From the NCBI RefSeq assembly GCF_008806385.1, contig NZ_VZZK01000010.1, positions 1-64,000 of the forward strand: DNA of 64,000 nt. The letters run 5' to 3'. The stretch comes from Methylobacterium soli (lineage in GTDB: Bacteria > Pseudomonadota > Alphaproteobacteria > Rhizobiales > Beijerinckiaceae). The position numbers and the translations under genes are program-made. The notes below the pieces were generated by a model, which was not told the origin of the DNA, ran no database searches, and worked only from the letters and a program-made list of their open reading frames with translations. Of the stretch, positions 44,732-54,484 are shown piece after piece. Every line of letters begins with the position of its first letter. The stretch's first letter is position 1.

Positions 44732-45562
44732 CTAGACGGCGATGAACTTGAGCCGGTGCTCGCGATACAGGTCGAGAATGGCCGCCGCGGTCTCCTCGAT
44801 CGAGCGCCGGGTCACGTCGATGGTCGGCCAGCGATGCTTGGCGCAGAGCCGGCGCGAGGCCGCGACCTCGTCCGCCACCGCGTCCCGGTCGACGTAGAGG
44901 GACGAGTCGCCGGCATTCAGGCTGAGCAACCGGTTCTGGCGAATTTGCACGATCCGCTCGGGACTTGCGAGCAATCCGACCACCAGCGGGCGCCGCACCG
45001 TCTCGAGCGCCGACGGCAGCGGCATCGCGGGCACGAGGGGAATGTTGGTGGTCTTGAGGCCGCGATTGGCGAGGTAGATCGAGGTCGGCGTCTTCGAGGT
45101 CCGGCTCACGCCGACCAGGATCACGTCGGCTTCCTCGAGGTCGTCCGGCAGGTTGCCGTCGTCATGAGCCAGGGTGAAGTTCATCGCGTCGATGCGCTTG
45201 AAATACTCGGCGTTCAGCATGTGCTGCGCCCCCGGCCGCGCCGTGGTCTGCGCGCCGAGATAGGATTGCAGCAGGGCATGAACCGGCTGCAGCACCGAGA
45301 GGCAGGGCGATCCGGTCTCCCGGCAGGCGGCCTCCAGGCGCTCCACGAGATCGTGACCCACGAGGGTGTAGAGCACGAGCCCCGGCGCGGCCTCGATCTC
45401 GGAGATGACGCGCTCCAGCTGCGGCCCCGAGCGCACCAGCGGGTAGACATGCTCGATCGCCGAGACGCCCTCGTACTGGGCGGCCGCGGCACGGCCGACA
45501 TTGATCAGCGTCTCGCCGGTGGAATCCGAGACGAGGTGGAGATGGAAGTAGCTGCGGCTCAT
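44732..45562 (-). CDS. ppsR: PEP synthase regulatory protein (DUF299 kinase/phosphorylase)
   Basis: 276 residues. The N-terminal [20 protein letters not shown] is the family start, and the P-loop is [19 protein letters not shown]. The protein phosphorylates and dephosphorylates PEP synthase or pyruvate phosphate dikinase using ADP and phosphate. In alphaproteobacteria this gene (RP001-type) lies on one side of the chromosomal origin with hemE on the other; the same arrangement is seen here. Confidence 0.93.
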   Translation of the reverse strand: MSRSYFHLHLVSDSTGETLINVGRAAAAQYEGVSAIEHVYPLVRSGPQLERVISEIEAAPGLVLYTLVGHDLVERLEAACRETGSPCLSVLQPVHALLQSYLGAQTTARPGAQHMLNAEYFKRIDAMNFTLAHDDGNLPDDLEEADVILVGVSRTSKTPTSIYLANRGLKTTNIPLVPAMPLPSALETVRRPLVVGLLASPERIVQIRQNRLLSLNAGDSSLYVDRDAVADEVAASRRLCAKHRWPTIDVTRRSIEETAAAILDLYREHRLKFIAV

Positions 45563-45643
45563 CCGGTCTCAGTCTCCTCAGGCCGCGCAGGAGGAGCAGG
45601 GACCGGGCCTTGTCCACCGCGCGCCGTCAGGGGAGTCGATGAG

Positions 45644-45652
45644 TGTGGATAA
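45644..45652 (-). promoter_or_regulatory. DnaA box, perfect match
   Basis: TGTGGATAA, the exact complement of the TTATCCACA consensus, about 80 bp from the ppsR start inside the putative origin. A second, two-mismatch box lies at 45610-45618. Confidence 0.75.
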
Positions 45653-45841
45653 GATGCCGGGCGCGCAGGGTCCAGGGCGACAGGCCACCGCTCCGTCGAC
45701 TCCGCCGTCAACAGGGCGTCATACAGGCATGGCGGATTCCGGATCCGTGGGAGAATCCGGGACGCCGGCAGGCTCCTGGGCCGCCAACCTCGGCCAAGCC
45801 GCTGGCGAGTCTGTCCTATCGCAGACATTAGACCGGATCTG

Positions 45842-45857
45842 TTAAAGCTCTCTTAAC
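45842..45857 (+). promoter_or_regulatory. CtrA-binding box, perfect match
   Basis: TTAA, seven bases (AGCTCTC), TTAAC. This is the full consensus of the alphaproteobacterial cell-cycle regulator CtrA, which in Caulobacter silences the origin and controls the neighbouring hemE promoter. Confidence 0.75.
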
Positions 45858-46063
45858 GCCGTCGCGGCTGGGACGGCCTGTGGACGCAGTTGCGATCCCG
45901 TGATCCAGCCTCCAAGAGAAAAAACAGAGTCCTAGAATCTCTCTTCTCTTTGAAGAGGGCCGGGGTGGGGATGGCGTCGTGGCGCCCATCCGGGACGGAT
46001 TCCAAGGGGTTTTCGGGAAGCAAGCCCATCGTGCCGGGGGCGCGCATGGGATAGGGAGGGGCC

Positions 46064-47197
46064 ATGGCCCAATCTGTTCAGGCGGACCGCAAGGTCCTGC
46101 GCGTGCTCTCCGGCGAGGCCCTGTCCCCGCCCCCTGCCTGGATCATGCGCCAGGCCGGCCGCTATCTCCCGGAATACCGCGAGACCCGGGCCGAGGCCGG
46201 CTCCTTCCTCGATCTCTGCTACAGCCCGGATTTCGCCGTCGAGGTCACGCTTCAGCCGATCCGCCGGTTCGGCTTCGAGGCATCGATCCTGTTCTCGGAC
46301 ATCCTGGTCGTGCCGCACGCCCTCGGGCAGAACGTCCGCTTCGTCGAGGGCGAGGGCCCGCGGCTCGATCCGCTCCACGGGCGGGAGGAATTCGAGCGCC
46401 TGCGTCAGGCCGACGATCCGGCGATCTTCGCGCATCTCGCGCCTGTCTTCGAGACCGTGCGCCGCTTGAGGGCGGAACTGCCCGCCGAGACGACGCTGCT
46501 CGGCTTCTGCGGCGCGCCCTGGACGGTGGCGAGCTACATGATCGGCGGTCGCGGCACGCCGGATCTCGCACCGGCGCGCGCCCTCGCCGAGAGCGACACC
46601 GCCCTCGTCGACGCGCTCATCGATCGTCTCGTCACGGTCCAGATCGCCTATCTCGTGCGCCAGCTCCAGGCCGGCGCGGACGCGGTGCAGATCTTCGAAT
46701 CCCATGCCGGCACGCTGCCGAAGGCGGTGCCGCTCTCGAACGATGTCGTCGAGCCCGTGGGCGAGGTCTCCGAGAGCGCGCTTCCCGGGGCGCCCGAACG
46801 CGACGCCCTGAGCCGCTGGTCCTTCCGGCCGATCGCCCGGATGATCGCCGGCATCCGCGCGCAGGTGCCCGGCGCGAAGATCATCGTCTTCGCCCGCGGC
46901 TCCGGTCTCGACGGGCATGCCCGCGTGGTGCCTGAGACGGGCGCTGACGCCGTCGGCGTCGATTGGGCAGTGGACCTCGCGGAATTGCGGGCACGCGTCC
47001 CAGCGACCACCGTAACGCAAGGAAACGTCCATCCGGACACCCTGATCGAGGGCGGAGCGGCCCTCGACGCCGCGGTGGACGCCGTGCTGGCGGCGACCCG
47101 CGGGTTGCCGCACATCTTCAATCTCGGCCACGGCATCACGCCGCAGACGCCCATCGCCCATGTCGAGCAGATGCTCGCGCGGCTGCGGGGGCGCTGA
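46064..47197 (+). CDS. hemE: Uroporphyrinogen decarboxylase
   Basis: Decarboxylates uroporphyrinogen III to coproporphyrinogen III in heme synthesis. 377 residues, slightly longer than usual. Signature [15 protein letters not shown], then [41 protein letters not shown] and the C-terminal GNVHPDTL and [15 protein letters not shown] 46064 has AGGGAGGGGCC upstream. First gene to the right of the putative origin; hemJ follows three bases after its stop. Confidence 0.96.
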   Translation: MAQSVQADRKVLRVLSGEALSPPPAWIMRQAGRYLPEYRETRAEAGSFLDLCYSPDFAVEVTLQPIRRFGFEASILFSDILVVPHALGQNVRFVEGEGPRLDPLHGREEFERLRQADDPAIFAHLAPVFETVRRLRAELPAETTLLGFCGAPWTVASYMIGGRGTPDLAPARALAESDTALVDALIDRLVTVQIAYLVRQLQAGADAVQIFESHAGTLPKAVPLSNDVVEPVGEVSESALPGAPERDALSRWSFRPIARMIAGIRAQVPGAKIIVFARGSGLDGHARVVPETGADAVGVDWAVDLAELRARVPATTVTQGNVHPDTLIEGGAALDAAVDAVLAATRGLPHIFNLGHGITPQTPIAHVEQMLARLRGR

Positions 47198-47200
47198 TCC

Positions 47201-47641
47201 GTGCTCTACGAGTGGATCAAGGCGGGGCACATCATCGCGCTCATCGCCTGGATGGCGGGGATGCTCTACCTGCCCCGCCTCTTCGTCTATCACGCAGCCT
47301 TGCCGGCCGGTCCGGCCTCGGCCGCGCAGTCGGCGACCTTCAAGGTCATGGAGCGGCGCCTCCTCAAGGCGATCATGAACCCGGCCATGATCGCGACCTG
47401 GATCTTCGGCCTGAGCCTCGCCGTCATGAGCGGCTTCTACGCGTCGGGCTGGCTCCAGGCGAAGGTCCTGCTGGTGCTGGCCATGTCCGGCATCCACGGC
47501 TGGCTCGCCCGGATGGTCAAGGATTTCGCCGCCGACCGGAATACGCGCGCCCCTAAATTCTACCGCATCCTCAACGAGGTCCCGACGCTCCTGATGATCG
47601 GGATCGTCATCCTGGCGGTGGTGAAGCCGGCCTTCGTCTGA
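47201..47641 (+). CDS. hemJ: Protoporphyrinogen IX oxidase HemJ
   Basis: 146-residue membrane enzyme for the oxidation of protoporphyrinogen IX, in an operon with hemE. Four helices; the N-terminal His in IKAGHIIALIAWMAGMLYLP and LFVYHA are typical, as are WLQAKVLLVLAMSGIHGWLA and FYRILNEVPTLLMIGIVILA. It starts at GTG 47201. Confidence 0.92.
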   Translation: MLYEWIKAGHIIALIAWMAGMLYLPRLFVYHAALPAGPASAAQSATFKVMERRLLKAIMNPAMIATWIFGLSLAVMSGFYASGWLQAKVLLVLAMSGIHGWLARMVKDFAADRNTRAPKFYRILNEVPTLLMIGIVILAVVKPAFV

Positions 47642-47739
47642 TCCTGTCGTCCTGTGATCCGCCAATGACGGGGGCGCGGCCTTGCCGCCGGGGCGGTTTC
47701 GGGCGAGCCTCCAGCCCATCTCCGGATCTGGATAAGCCC

Positions 47740-48090
47740 ATGTCGCCTCGATGGATCGTGCCGATCGCCCTCGTCCTCGCAGCCGCGGGCGCCGGTTCCG
47801 CGCAGGCCGCGAGCTTCCCCTGCGCCAAGGCCGAGGCGCCCGACGAGAGAGCGGTCTGCGCGAACCTTCCCCTCAACGACCTCGACGTTGAGATGGCGGT
47901 CCGGTTCGAGATCCTGAAGGACCTGCTGCCCATGGGAGGCCGGGGCAAGCTGCGGGACGATCAGGAGGCGTGGCTCGCCGAGCGCCGCAGCTGCGGTGCC
48001 GACACGGCCTGCCTGCGGCAGGCCTACGAGACGCGGCTCAAGACGTTGCGCGCGGTCTTCTCGGAATTCGCCAAGCAGGGACCGCAGTGA
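47740..48090 (+). CDS. Exported LprI/DUF1311-like protein
   Basis: 116 residues with a signal peptide (MSPRWIVPIALVLAAAGAGS, cleavage near AQAAS). The mature part has four Cys (FPCAKAEAPDERAVCANLPL and RRSCGADTACLRQAYETRLK), the pattern of the LprI N-terminal/DUF1311 family, some members of which inhibit lysozyme. Convergent with hisG. Confidence 0.8.
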   Translation: MSPRWIVPIALVLAAAGAGSAQAASFPCAKAEAPDERAVCANLPLNDLDVEMAVRFEILKDLLPMGGRGKLRDDQEAWLAERRSCGADTACLRQAYETRLKTLRAVFSEFAKQGPQ

Positions 48091-48099
48091 CCGCGAGCC

Positions 48100-49116
48100 T
48101 CACAGCCGCGCGAGGAGCCGCTCCGTGAGGGGGTTCTCCGCCGCGAAGGCGTAGTCGATGCGTCGCACCGTGACGGAGCGAGCCCCGGCCCTCACGAGGG
48201 CATCCGAGAGGTCGAAGACCGCGTCGACGGGGCAGCGCAGCACGATCTCGCCGTCGGGTCCGCTCGGCGCGCCGTAGGGCAACTCGGCCTCGTGCAGGCC
48301 CGCCAGGGTCGGGAGGTCGATCGCGCCGCTCTCCGGCAGGCCGGCCCGGACCTCGCGGGTGGTGCGGGCGCGCTCCTCGGCGGCGATCCGGCCGAGCACG
48401 GCCCGCAGGGCCTCGCGCTGGCTCTCGCCCCAGACCGCCTTCAGGGAAGCGACGAGGTTGGCCTCCGAGCGCAGGATCACCCCGTCCTCGAGGATCTTGA
48501 GGGCGTTCGCCGCGAGCGTCGCGCCGGTCGTGGTGATGTCGACCACGATCTCGGCCGAGCCCGCGGCCGGCGCGCCCTCGGTGGCGCCGAGGCTCTCGAC
48601 GATCCGGTAATCGGCGACGCCCTTCTCGGCGAAGAAGCGGCGCGTGAGATTGACGTATTTCGTGGCAATGCGCAGCCGCTTACCGTGATGCGCCCGCATC
48701 GCGGCCGCGACCTCATCGAGGTCGTCCATGGCCCTCACGTCGATCCAGGCCTGCGGCACAGCGACGACGACCGTGGCCTGCCCGAAGCCGAGGGGCGTCA
48801 GCAACTCGACCTGACCGCGCACGTCGGGCAGCGTCTCGCGGATCAGATCCTCGCCGGTGATGCCGAGATGGGCTGCGCCCGAGGCGAGCTGGCTCGCGAT
48901 CTCCGAGGCCGAGAGGTAGCGCACCTCGACATTCGGCACGCCGACAAGCCTGCCCCGGTAATCGCGGGCACCGGCGCCCTGCGCGAGCTTGAGGCCGGCC
49001 CGGGCGAAGAACGCGCTCGCATTCTCTTGCAGCCGTCCCTTCGAGGGGACCGCCAGCACCAGGGAGCCGCCGGCCGCGGTCTCGGCAGAACCCGTCATGG
49101 CCTGTGTCTCACTCAC
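48100..49116 (-). CDS. hisG: ATP phosphoribosyltransferase, catalytic subunit (short form)
   Basis: First step of histidine synthesis. 338 residues, with LAVPSKGRLQENASAFFARA at the N-terminus, AHLGITGEDLIRE, LRIATKYVNLTRRFFAEKGV, and the PRPP loop region EIVVDITTTGATLAANALKI. It lacks a clear C-terminal regulatory ACT-like domain and works with HisZ, encoded just upstream with a 4-nt overlap (ATGA). Confidence 0.94.
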   Translation of the reverse strand: MSETQAMTGSAETAAGGSLVLAVPSKGRLQENASAFFARAGLKLAQGAGARDYRGRLVGVPNVEVRYLSASEIASQLASGAAHLGITGEDLIRETLPDVRGQVELLTPLGFGQATVVVAVPQAWIDVRAMDDLDEVAAAMRAHHGKRLRIATKYVNLTRRFFAEKGVADYRIVESLGATEGAPAAGSAEIVVDITTTGATLAANALKILEDGVILRSEANLVASLKAVWGESQREALRAVLGRIAAEERARTTREVRAGLPESGAIDLPTLAGLHEAELPYGAPSGPDGEIVLRCPVDAVFDLSDALVRAGARSVTVRRIDYAFAAENPLTERLLARL

Positions 49117-50297
49117 CGCGGTCTTCCTCCCGCCTGAACCACCCGGTTGAGCCAGAAGGCGCAGCCGACCGCCGGGAGCGGGACGGGGCTGCCGAGATGC
49201 GTCAGCAGCCCGTCGTAGCGGCCGCCGCCGACGAGGACGGGTGCGCCCGCGACACCCGCCGTCACTTCGAAGATGAAGCCCGTGTAATAGTCGAGATTGC
49301 GCACGAAGCCGCCCGAGAAGCGGAAGCGCTCTACCGGCAGGCCGCGCGCGGCCATGAAGCCGGTACGCTCCTCGAACAGGCTCAGCGCCGCCTCGAAGGG
49401 CGGGTGGTGGAGCCCCGCATCGCGAGCGAGCGCCCGCAGCGCCTTGGCCGCGGAATCGGGGTCACCCTCGATTGCCTGGTAGCGCTCGATGATCGCGCGG
49501 TTCTCGGTGTTGAGGCCCGCGCCGCCATGGGCCTGTGCCGAGGCCTTGGCGAGGAAGCGCTCGGCGATCTCGCCCGCGCTGCGCCCACCGACGCGCGAGA
49601 TGCCGGCAATCGAGAGCACGTCCTCCACGAAGGCGCGCACGCCCTTCGGGTCCTGGCCCTGGATTGCTGCCAGGAGGCCCGCATGCGGATCGTCCGGGGT
49701 CGCGGCATTGGTCACGCCCTCGAGCGAGCGGCCGGCGGCGAGGGCCCGCAGGGTGCGCCGCTTGGCGGCGGGCGGAACCGACAACCCGTCGAGGAGCGCG
49801 ACCGTCAGGCCCATGTCGCCGAGACGGACCGTGAGATCGGTCCGGCCGAACAGGGCAAGGCCCTCGAGGGCGAGCCCGATCACCTCGGCATCGGCCGCGG
49901 GCGTATCGGTGCGGCCGATCGATTCAATCCCAGCTTGCAGGAACTCGTCGGGCTCGTCGCCGGCGAGCCGGAAGACCGGCCCGAGATAGCTGTAATCGGC
50001 ACTCTGCCCGTCGGCGCGGGAGCGGTGCAGGCGACAGACCGGGATGGTGAATTCGGGCCGCAGGCAGAGTTCGGTGCCGCCCTCGTCCTGGGTGACGAAG
50101 ATCCGGCGCCGAATGTCCTCGCCGGACAATTCGAGGAACGGTTCCACGGGCTGGAGCACGGGCGGCGTCACGGTGCCGTAGCCGGCCTCCGCAAGATGCC
50201 GGGCGAGCCGCGCCTGTGCATCTTCACCCGCGCTCGGGCTGCCTGCCTCCGGTAACATCATGGGTTCACTCGCCGTCTCTGGCCGGCTCTCTAGCAA
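49113..50297 (-). CDS. hisZ: ATP phosphoribosyltransferase regulatory subunit HisZ
   Basis: 394 residues, a class II aminoacyl-tRNA-synthetase-like protein without synthetase activity that is needed by short HisG. Motif-like regions: RRIFVTQDEGGTELCLRPEF, RNLDYYTGFIFEVTAG and [16 protein letters not shown]. hisS, its true synthetase relative, is the gene upstream (91-bp gap), forming hisS-hisZ-hisG. ATG at 50297; ATG 50261 (MMLPEAG region) is possible. Confidence 0.94.
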   Translation of the reverse strand: MLESRPETASEPMMLPEAGSPSAGEDAQARLARHLAEAGYGTVTPPVLQPVEPFLELSGEDIRRRIFVTQDEGGTELCLRPEFTIPVCRLHRSRADGQSADYSYLGPVFRLAGDEPDEFLQAGIESIGRTDTPAADAEVIGLALEGLALFGRTDLTVRLGDMGLTVALLDGLSVPPAAKRRTLRALAAGRSLEGVTNAATPDDPHAGLLAAIQGQDPKGVRAFVEDVLSIAGISRVGGRSAGEIAERFLAKASAQAHGGAGLNTENRAIIERYQAIEGDPDSAAKALRALARDAGLHHPPFEAALSLFEERTGFMAARGLPVERFRFSGGFVRNLDYYTGFIFEVTAGVAGAPVLVGGGRYDGLLTHLGSPVPLPAVGCAFWLNRVVQAGGRPR

Positions 50298-50387
50298 CCG
50301 GGGCGGGCCTTGGCGACCGCGACCGGCAGGAATGATTGCGGAGAGGCCGGAAACCTCGCCCGCGTTCGGATCACGGCGCGGCGCATC

Positions 50388-51923
50388 TCAGGCCGTCGGA
50401 CTGAAATGCCGCGCCAGCACCTCCCGGACCCGATCCACCATCTCGGCTTCCGGCACCGAGAACTGAGCCGGCCGGGCAGCCTTCCACTCGGCGTTGCTGG
50501 CGATCGTCTCGGCGGCGCGCGCGCCCTCGATCAGGTCCTTGATCTGGACCTCGCCAGCCTCGCGCTCGTTCGAGCCCTGGATGATCGCGACCGGCGCGCG
50601 GCGGCGGTCGGCATATTTCATCTGCGCCTTCATGCCGGCGCCTCCGAGATAAAGCTCGGCGCGGATATTGGCCGCCCGCAGATGGGCGACGAGGCGCTGG
50701 TAATCCGCGACGTTCTCCCGGTCGAGCACCAGCACCACGACGGGCCCGGGCTTCCGCGTCCCCTGGAGGAGCGGGCTCCTCACGAGTTGCAGCGCCGAGA
50801 ACAGGCGCGAGACGCCGATGGAGAAGCCCGTGGCCGGCACGGGCTCTGCGCGGAAGCGCCCGACGAGACCGTCATAGCGCCCGCCCCCTGCCACCGAGCC
50901 GAAGCGCACCACCTGGCCCTCCTCGTTCGTGACCGGGAAGGTCAGCTCCGCCTCGTAGACAGGACCCGTATAGTACTCGAGCCCGCGCACCACGCTTGGA
51001 TCGGCACGGATCTGGTCGTGGCTGTAGCCGGCCGCCGTGCAGAGCCGCATGATCGCGTGCAACTCGGCGATGCCCTCGCGGCCGGTCTCCGAATCACCCA
51101 CCACGTTCCCCCAGGAGCGGAAGAACTGCTCCCAGAAATGGACCCGGTCGCCGCCGTCGCTGGGTGAGGCCTGGAACGACACGTAGGCGAGGATGCGCTC
51201 GATCGCGTCCTCGGGCAGGCCTGCGCCCTTGGTGAAGTCGCCGCTCTCGTCCTTGCGGCCTGCGCCGAGGAGGAGACGAACGCCGTCAGGTCCGAGCCGG
51301 TCGAGCTTGTCGATCGCGCGCAACACCGTGAGGCGGCGACCGGCCTGGTCGTCGCCTGCGAGCCCGATCGCCTCCATGACGCCGTCTAGCACCTTCCGGT
51401 TGTTCACCTTGATGACGTACTGGCCCTTGAGGCCGAGGCGATCCAGCGTGTCGGCCGCCATCATGCAGATCTCGGCATCCGCCGCGACGCTCGGCGCGCC
51501 GACGATGTCGGCGTCGAACTGCATGAACTGGCGGAAGCGACCCGGGCCCGGCTTCTCGTTGCGGAAGACGTAGCCCGCCCGGAAGCTGCGATACGGCTTG
51601 GGGATCGCGTCGAAATGCTCCGCGACGAAGCGGGCGAGCGGCGCCGTCAGGTCGTAGCGCAGGGAGAGCCAGGATTCGTCATCGTCCTGGAAGGAGAACA
51701 CGCCCTCGTTCGGGCGGTCGAGGTCGGGCAGGAACTTGCCGAGGGCCTCGGTGTACTCGATGAAGGGCGTCTCGAGCGCCTCGAAGCCGTAGAGCTCGAA
51801 AGTCCGACGAATCTCCTCCAGCATCCTGTGCTGGGCGGCGATCTCCTCCTCGCGGCGATCGAGGAACCCGCGCGGCAGGCGCGGCTTCAGAGTGTCGGCC
51901 TTCTTCGGATCGGCCTTGGCCAT
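50388..51923 (-). CDS. hisS: Histidyl-tRNA synthetase
   Basis: Class II synthetase, 511 residues. Motif 2 [20 protein letters not shown], histidine-binding [17 protein letters not shown], motif 3 [12 protein letters not shown]...GFSIGVSRL, and an anticodon-binding domain ending [11 protein letters not shown]. It is longer than the enterobacterial enzyme and has insertions typical of the divergent alphaproteobacterial form. Start ATG 51923 (MAKADPKK); an in-frame 51950 start adds nine residues. Confidence 0.95.
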   Translation of the reverse strand: MAKADPKKADTLKPRLPRGFLDRREEEIAAQHRMLEEIRRTFELYGFEALETPFIEYTEALGKFLPDLDRPNEGVFSFQDDDESWLSLRYDLTAPLARFVAEHFDAIPKPYRSFRAGYVFRNEKPGPGRFRQFMQFDADIVGAPSVAADAEICMMAADTLDRLGLKGQYVIKVNNRKVLDGVMEAIGLAGDDQAGRRLTVLRAIDKLDRLGPDGVRLLLGAGRKDESGDFTKGAGLPEDAIERILAYVSFQASPSDGGDRVHFWEQFFRSWGNVVGDSETGREGIAELHAIMRLCTAAGYSHDQIRADPSVVRGLEYYTGPVYEAELTFPVTNEEGQVVRFGSVAGGGRYDGLVGRFRAEPVPATGFSIGVSRLFSALQLVRSPLLQGTRKPGPVVVLVLDRENVADYQRLVAHLRAANIRAELYLGGAGMKAQMKYADRRRAPVAIIQGSNEREAGEVQIKDLIEGARAAETIASNAEWKAARPAQFSVPEAEMVDRVREVLARHFSPTA

Positions 51924-52001
51924 CTGTCTTCGCTTCGTCTCGCGCTTCAAACAACCTGCCGGGCTCTATCCCGGGCCGGGAGAAGCGGCAAGCGGCGCGG
52001 G

Positions 52002-52496
52002 TCAGACACCGATCCTGAGGGCCAGAAGCGCGCCGAGGCTCAGGATCGCGATCGGGATCTGAAGCGGGCGGAGGCGCGCGAAGAACAGGGGCGCCTCGCC
52101 GCGCGCGGCCGCGATCGGATCGAGCACCGCGACCATCCCGTAGCCCGCGATGAGCAGGGCGAGCGCCGTGTTGGTCCAGCCGAAGGTCGTGGCCAGAAGC
52201 GCCGCGAAACCGAGACAGAACAGGCCGAGCATCGTGGCGATCTGCAGGACGGTCGGACCGCCCTCGGTGCGAAAGGAGACGCCACGGCGCACCCCCGACA
52301 GGAACAGCAGGATCGCGCAGCCCCACAGGATGGTCAGGGTGAGGGCCAGCTCGCTGGGATCACCGCCGAGCAGCCACGCACTGGCGGCACCGGCGGCGAA
52401 GGGCAGCATCGGGCCAAATCCGAACACGACGCTGAGCCAGGGTGTCTCGCGCGGCTCGTAGGCCGTGATGGTCCGCCCTGCCGCGTCGTCTCGCAT
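52002..52496 (-). CDS. DUF3429 membrane protein
   Basis: 164 residues with five predicted membrane helices (PWLSVVFGFGPMLPFAAGAA, LALTLTILWGCAILLFLSGV and others) and the mid-motif VRRGVSFRTEGGPTV. The family is widespread in Proteobacteria and of unknown role. ATG 52496. It lies between hisS and an MFS transporter, all on the minus strand. Confidence 0.82.
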   Translation of the reverse strand: MRDDAAGRTITAYEPRETPWLSVVFGFGPMLPFAAGAASAWLLGGDPSELALTLTILWGCAILLFLSGVRRGVSFRTEGGPTVLQIATMLGLFCLGFAALLATTFGWTNTALALLIAGYGMVAVLDPIAAARGEAPLFFARLRPLQIPIAILSLGALLALRIGV

Positions 52497-52555
52497 CGCC
52501 GTACCCGCTCCTGGATTGCACGGGGAACGGGGAGAGGATGGCACGGTTCCGCAGG

Positions 52556-53806
52556 TCAGGCCGGATGGGGCTGCTCGGCCGGCCGCCTGGCCGCCAGGGT
52601 CTCGCGGCGGCGGGTGCGGCGACCGGGCTCGGTCGTCGCATCGAGCCAGATCACCAGAGCCAGGGCGGCGAGAGCCGGCGCGCCAAGCGCCAGGAACGAG
52701 CCGGTCCAGCCGAGGAGCGCGTAGGCAAGGCCGCCGTACCAGGCCGAGAGGGCGCCGCCGATGCCCTGGACGGCGTTGACGACCCCGAGCGCCGTCTGGG
52801 TCCGCCCCGATCCCCAGGTCAGGTCCGCCACCACCACCGGCACCGCCACCCCGACGATGCCGGAGGCGACGCCGTCGAGCACTTCCGCCGAGATCAGCCA
52901 CATCGGGTCGTCGATGAAGCCGGAGAGCGCCGCGCGCACCGGCAGCACGGCAAACGCCACGAGCAGGAGCTTGCGCCGCCCGCGCTTGTCGGCGAGCGAG
53001 CCGGCGAACAAGGCCACCGGGATCATCACGAGCTGCGCCACCATGACGTAGCGGGCCGTCCAGGCGGTGGCATCATTGGCCGTGGCCACGAGCTTCTGGC
53101 CGAGCAGGGTCAGCATGCCGCCATTGCCGAGATTGAACAGCGCCAGCGCCACCGCCAGCACCAGCAGCTTGCGGTTCGACAGGATGCTGCGGGTCCTGGC
53201 GCGTTCCGGCTTGTCGTCGGCGTCGTCCTCCTTCCAGCCGACCGCCCGGCGCCCGTTGTAGCAATGGCCCGGCGTGGTCGCGGTTGCCACGATGGCGAGC
53301 ACCGCCATGGCGCCGAGCACCCAGAAGGCGACGGCCGGCCCGAGATGGGCGGTGCCGAAGCTGATGATGCCGGCCGCGATCAGGATGCCGAGGTGGTTGA
53401 AGGCCTGGTTGCGGCCCTGCTGCTGCGGGAAGCGGTCCTTGCCCACGATGCCGAGGGTGAGTTCCGTCACGGCCGGCAGGAGCAGCACGCCCCCGGCCGC
53501 CGCCAGGAGCTGCGCCGCGAGCACGGTCAGGAAGCCGTGGGCTGGCAGGATGAGCAGGGTGCCTCCCAGGATGGCCAGGCAGGCCAGCCCGATCAGCAGG
53601 CGCGGACGGCCGAGGCGATCAACGAGGGCTCCCGCTGGGCCGCTCATGACCAGGGCCCCGATGCCGACGAGCGTGGTGACGAACCCGACCCGCGCCGGCG
53701 ACCAGCCATTCGTCTCCGCGAGCCAGGTGCCGAGAAACGGTCCAAGGCCACCCTGGATATTGCCGATGAAGACGTTGATGAGGCCGAGATGCGTGGTCGC
53801 GTTCAT
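52556..53806 (-). CDS. Major facilitator superfamily transporter
   Basis: 416 residues, twelve predicted helices. The start is NATTHLGLINVFIGNIQGGL; the helix 2-3 loop has SGPAGALVDRLGRPRLLIGL, the conserved MFS motif A form. A hydrophilic central loop carries GWKEDDADDKPERARTRSIL. The second half includes LADKRGRRKLLLVAFAVLPV. Drug/H+ antiporter-like; substrate unknown. Preceded by the secB terminator. Confidence 0.88.
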   Translation of the reverse strand: MNATTHLGLINVFIGNIQGGLGPFLGTWLAETNGWSPARVGFVTTLVGIGALVMSGPAGALVDRLGRPRLLIGLACLAILGGTLLILPAHGFLTVLAAQLLAAAGGVLLLPAVTELTLGIVGKDRFPQQQGRNQAFNHLGILIAAGIISFGTAHLGPAVAFWVLGAMAVLAIVATATTPGHCYNGRRAVGWKEDDADDKPERARTRSILSNRKLLVLAVALALFNLGNGGMLTLLGQKLVATANDATAWTARYVMVAQLVMIPVALFAGSLADKRGRRKLLLVAFAVLPVRAALSGFIDDPMWLISAEVLDGVASGIVGVAVPVVVADLTWGSGRTQTALGVVNAVQGIGGALSAWYGGLAYALLGWTGSFLALGAPALAALALVIWLDATTEPGRRTRRRETLAARRPAEQPHPA

Positions 53807-53903
53807 GAATCCGGGGGGTTAGGCGGCCGACGCTTCCGCAGGACCCTTCGATCCGGGCGCGGAAGGCCGGCGGACAACGCGTTGCCGATCGACGAACGTC
53901 ACG

Positions 53904-53938
53904 AAAAAACCCCGGCCGCACCTGCCGCGACCGGGGTT
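53904..53938 (-). terminator. Intrinsic terminator after secB
   Basis: On the minus strand AACCCCGG pairs with CCGGGGTT across a 15-nt loop and is followed by a run of six T (53904-53909). It lies 40 bp after the secB stop. Confidence 0.8.
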
Positions 53939-53977
53939 GTTCTCAGGGGAGCCGGCTTGCGCGCCGGCCCCGTAGAC

Positions 53978-54484
53978 TTACGAGGCGAGCGGGCCGCCGG
54001 CTTCGGCCTGCGCTTCCATCGCCTTCTGGCGATAGAGCCCGACGAAGTCGATCGGATCGATGTAGAGAGGGGGGAATCCGCCGTTGCGCACGGCCTCGGC
54101 GACGATCTGGCGCGCGAAGGGGAACAGAAGCCGCGGGCACTCGATCATCACGGCCGGATGGAGCTGGTCCTGCGGGATGTTGCGCATGCGGAAGATGCCC
54201 GCATATTTCAGGTCGAAGGCGAAGAGGACCTCGTTGTTGACCTTCGCGTCGCCCTCGAGGGTCAATTCGACCTCGAAATCCGCCTCGGCGAGCTGCTGCG
54301 CATTCACGTTGACCTGAATGCTGATCTGCGGGCCCTGACCTTCCTGCGGCTGCAGGGAGCGCGGCGCGTTCGGGTTCTCGAACGAGAGATCCTTGGCGTA
54401 TTGCGCCAGCGCGTTGATCGCGGGCATGTCGTCGGGCTGCGCCGTGGCGCCACCGTTGCCGTTCGGTGCCGGAGAGTCGGCCAT
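53978..54484 (-). CDS. secB: Protein-export chaperone SecB
   Basis: 168 residues, the usual alphaproteobacterial length. Holds preproteins unfolded and hands them to SecA. Core: [74 protein letters not shown] and [17 protein letters not shown]. Acidic flexible tails at both ends. It is divergent from tim44. Confidence 0.96.
   Translation of the reverse strand: MADSPAPNGNGGATAQPDDMPAINALAQYAKDLSFENPNAPRSLQPQEGQGPQISIQVNVNAQQLAEADFEVELTLEGDAKVNNEVLFAFDLKYAGIFRMRNIPQDQLHPAVMIECPRLLFPFARQIVAEAVRNGGFPPLYIDPIDFVGLYRQKAMEAQAEAGGPLAS

Larger units (their letters stand above)
45563..46063. other. oriC: Putative chromosomal replication origin (oriC)
   Basis: The 501-bp divergent gap between ppsR and hemE. 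Visible elements: perfect DnaA box TGTGGATAA (45644-45652); a weaker box TTGTCCACC (45610-45618); CtrA box TTAA-N7-TTAAC (45842-45857); an AT-richer stretch at 45914-45956 that could unwind; and eight GANTC sites between 45633 and 46002. The hemE/RP001 location of oriC is established for Caulobacter and Rickettsia; assignment here is by analogy. Confidence 0.75.
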
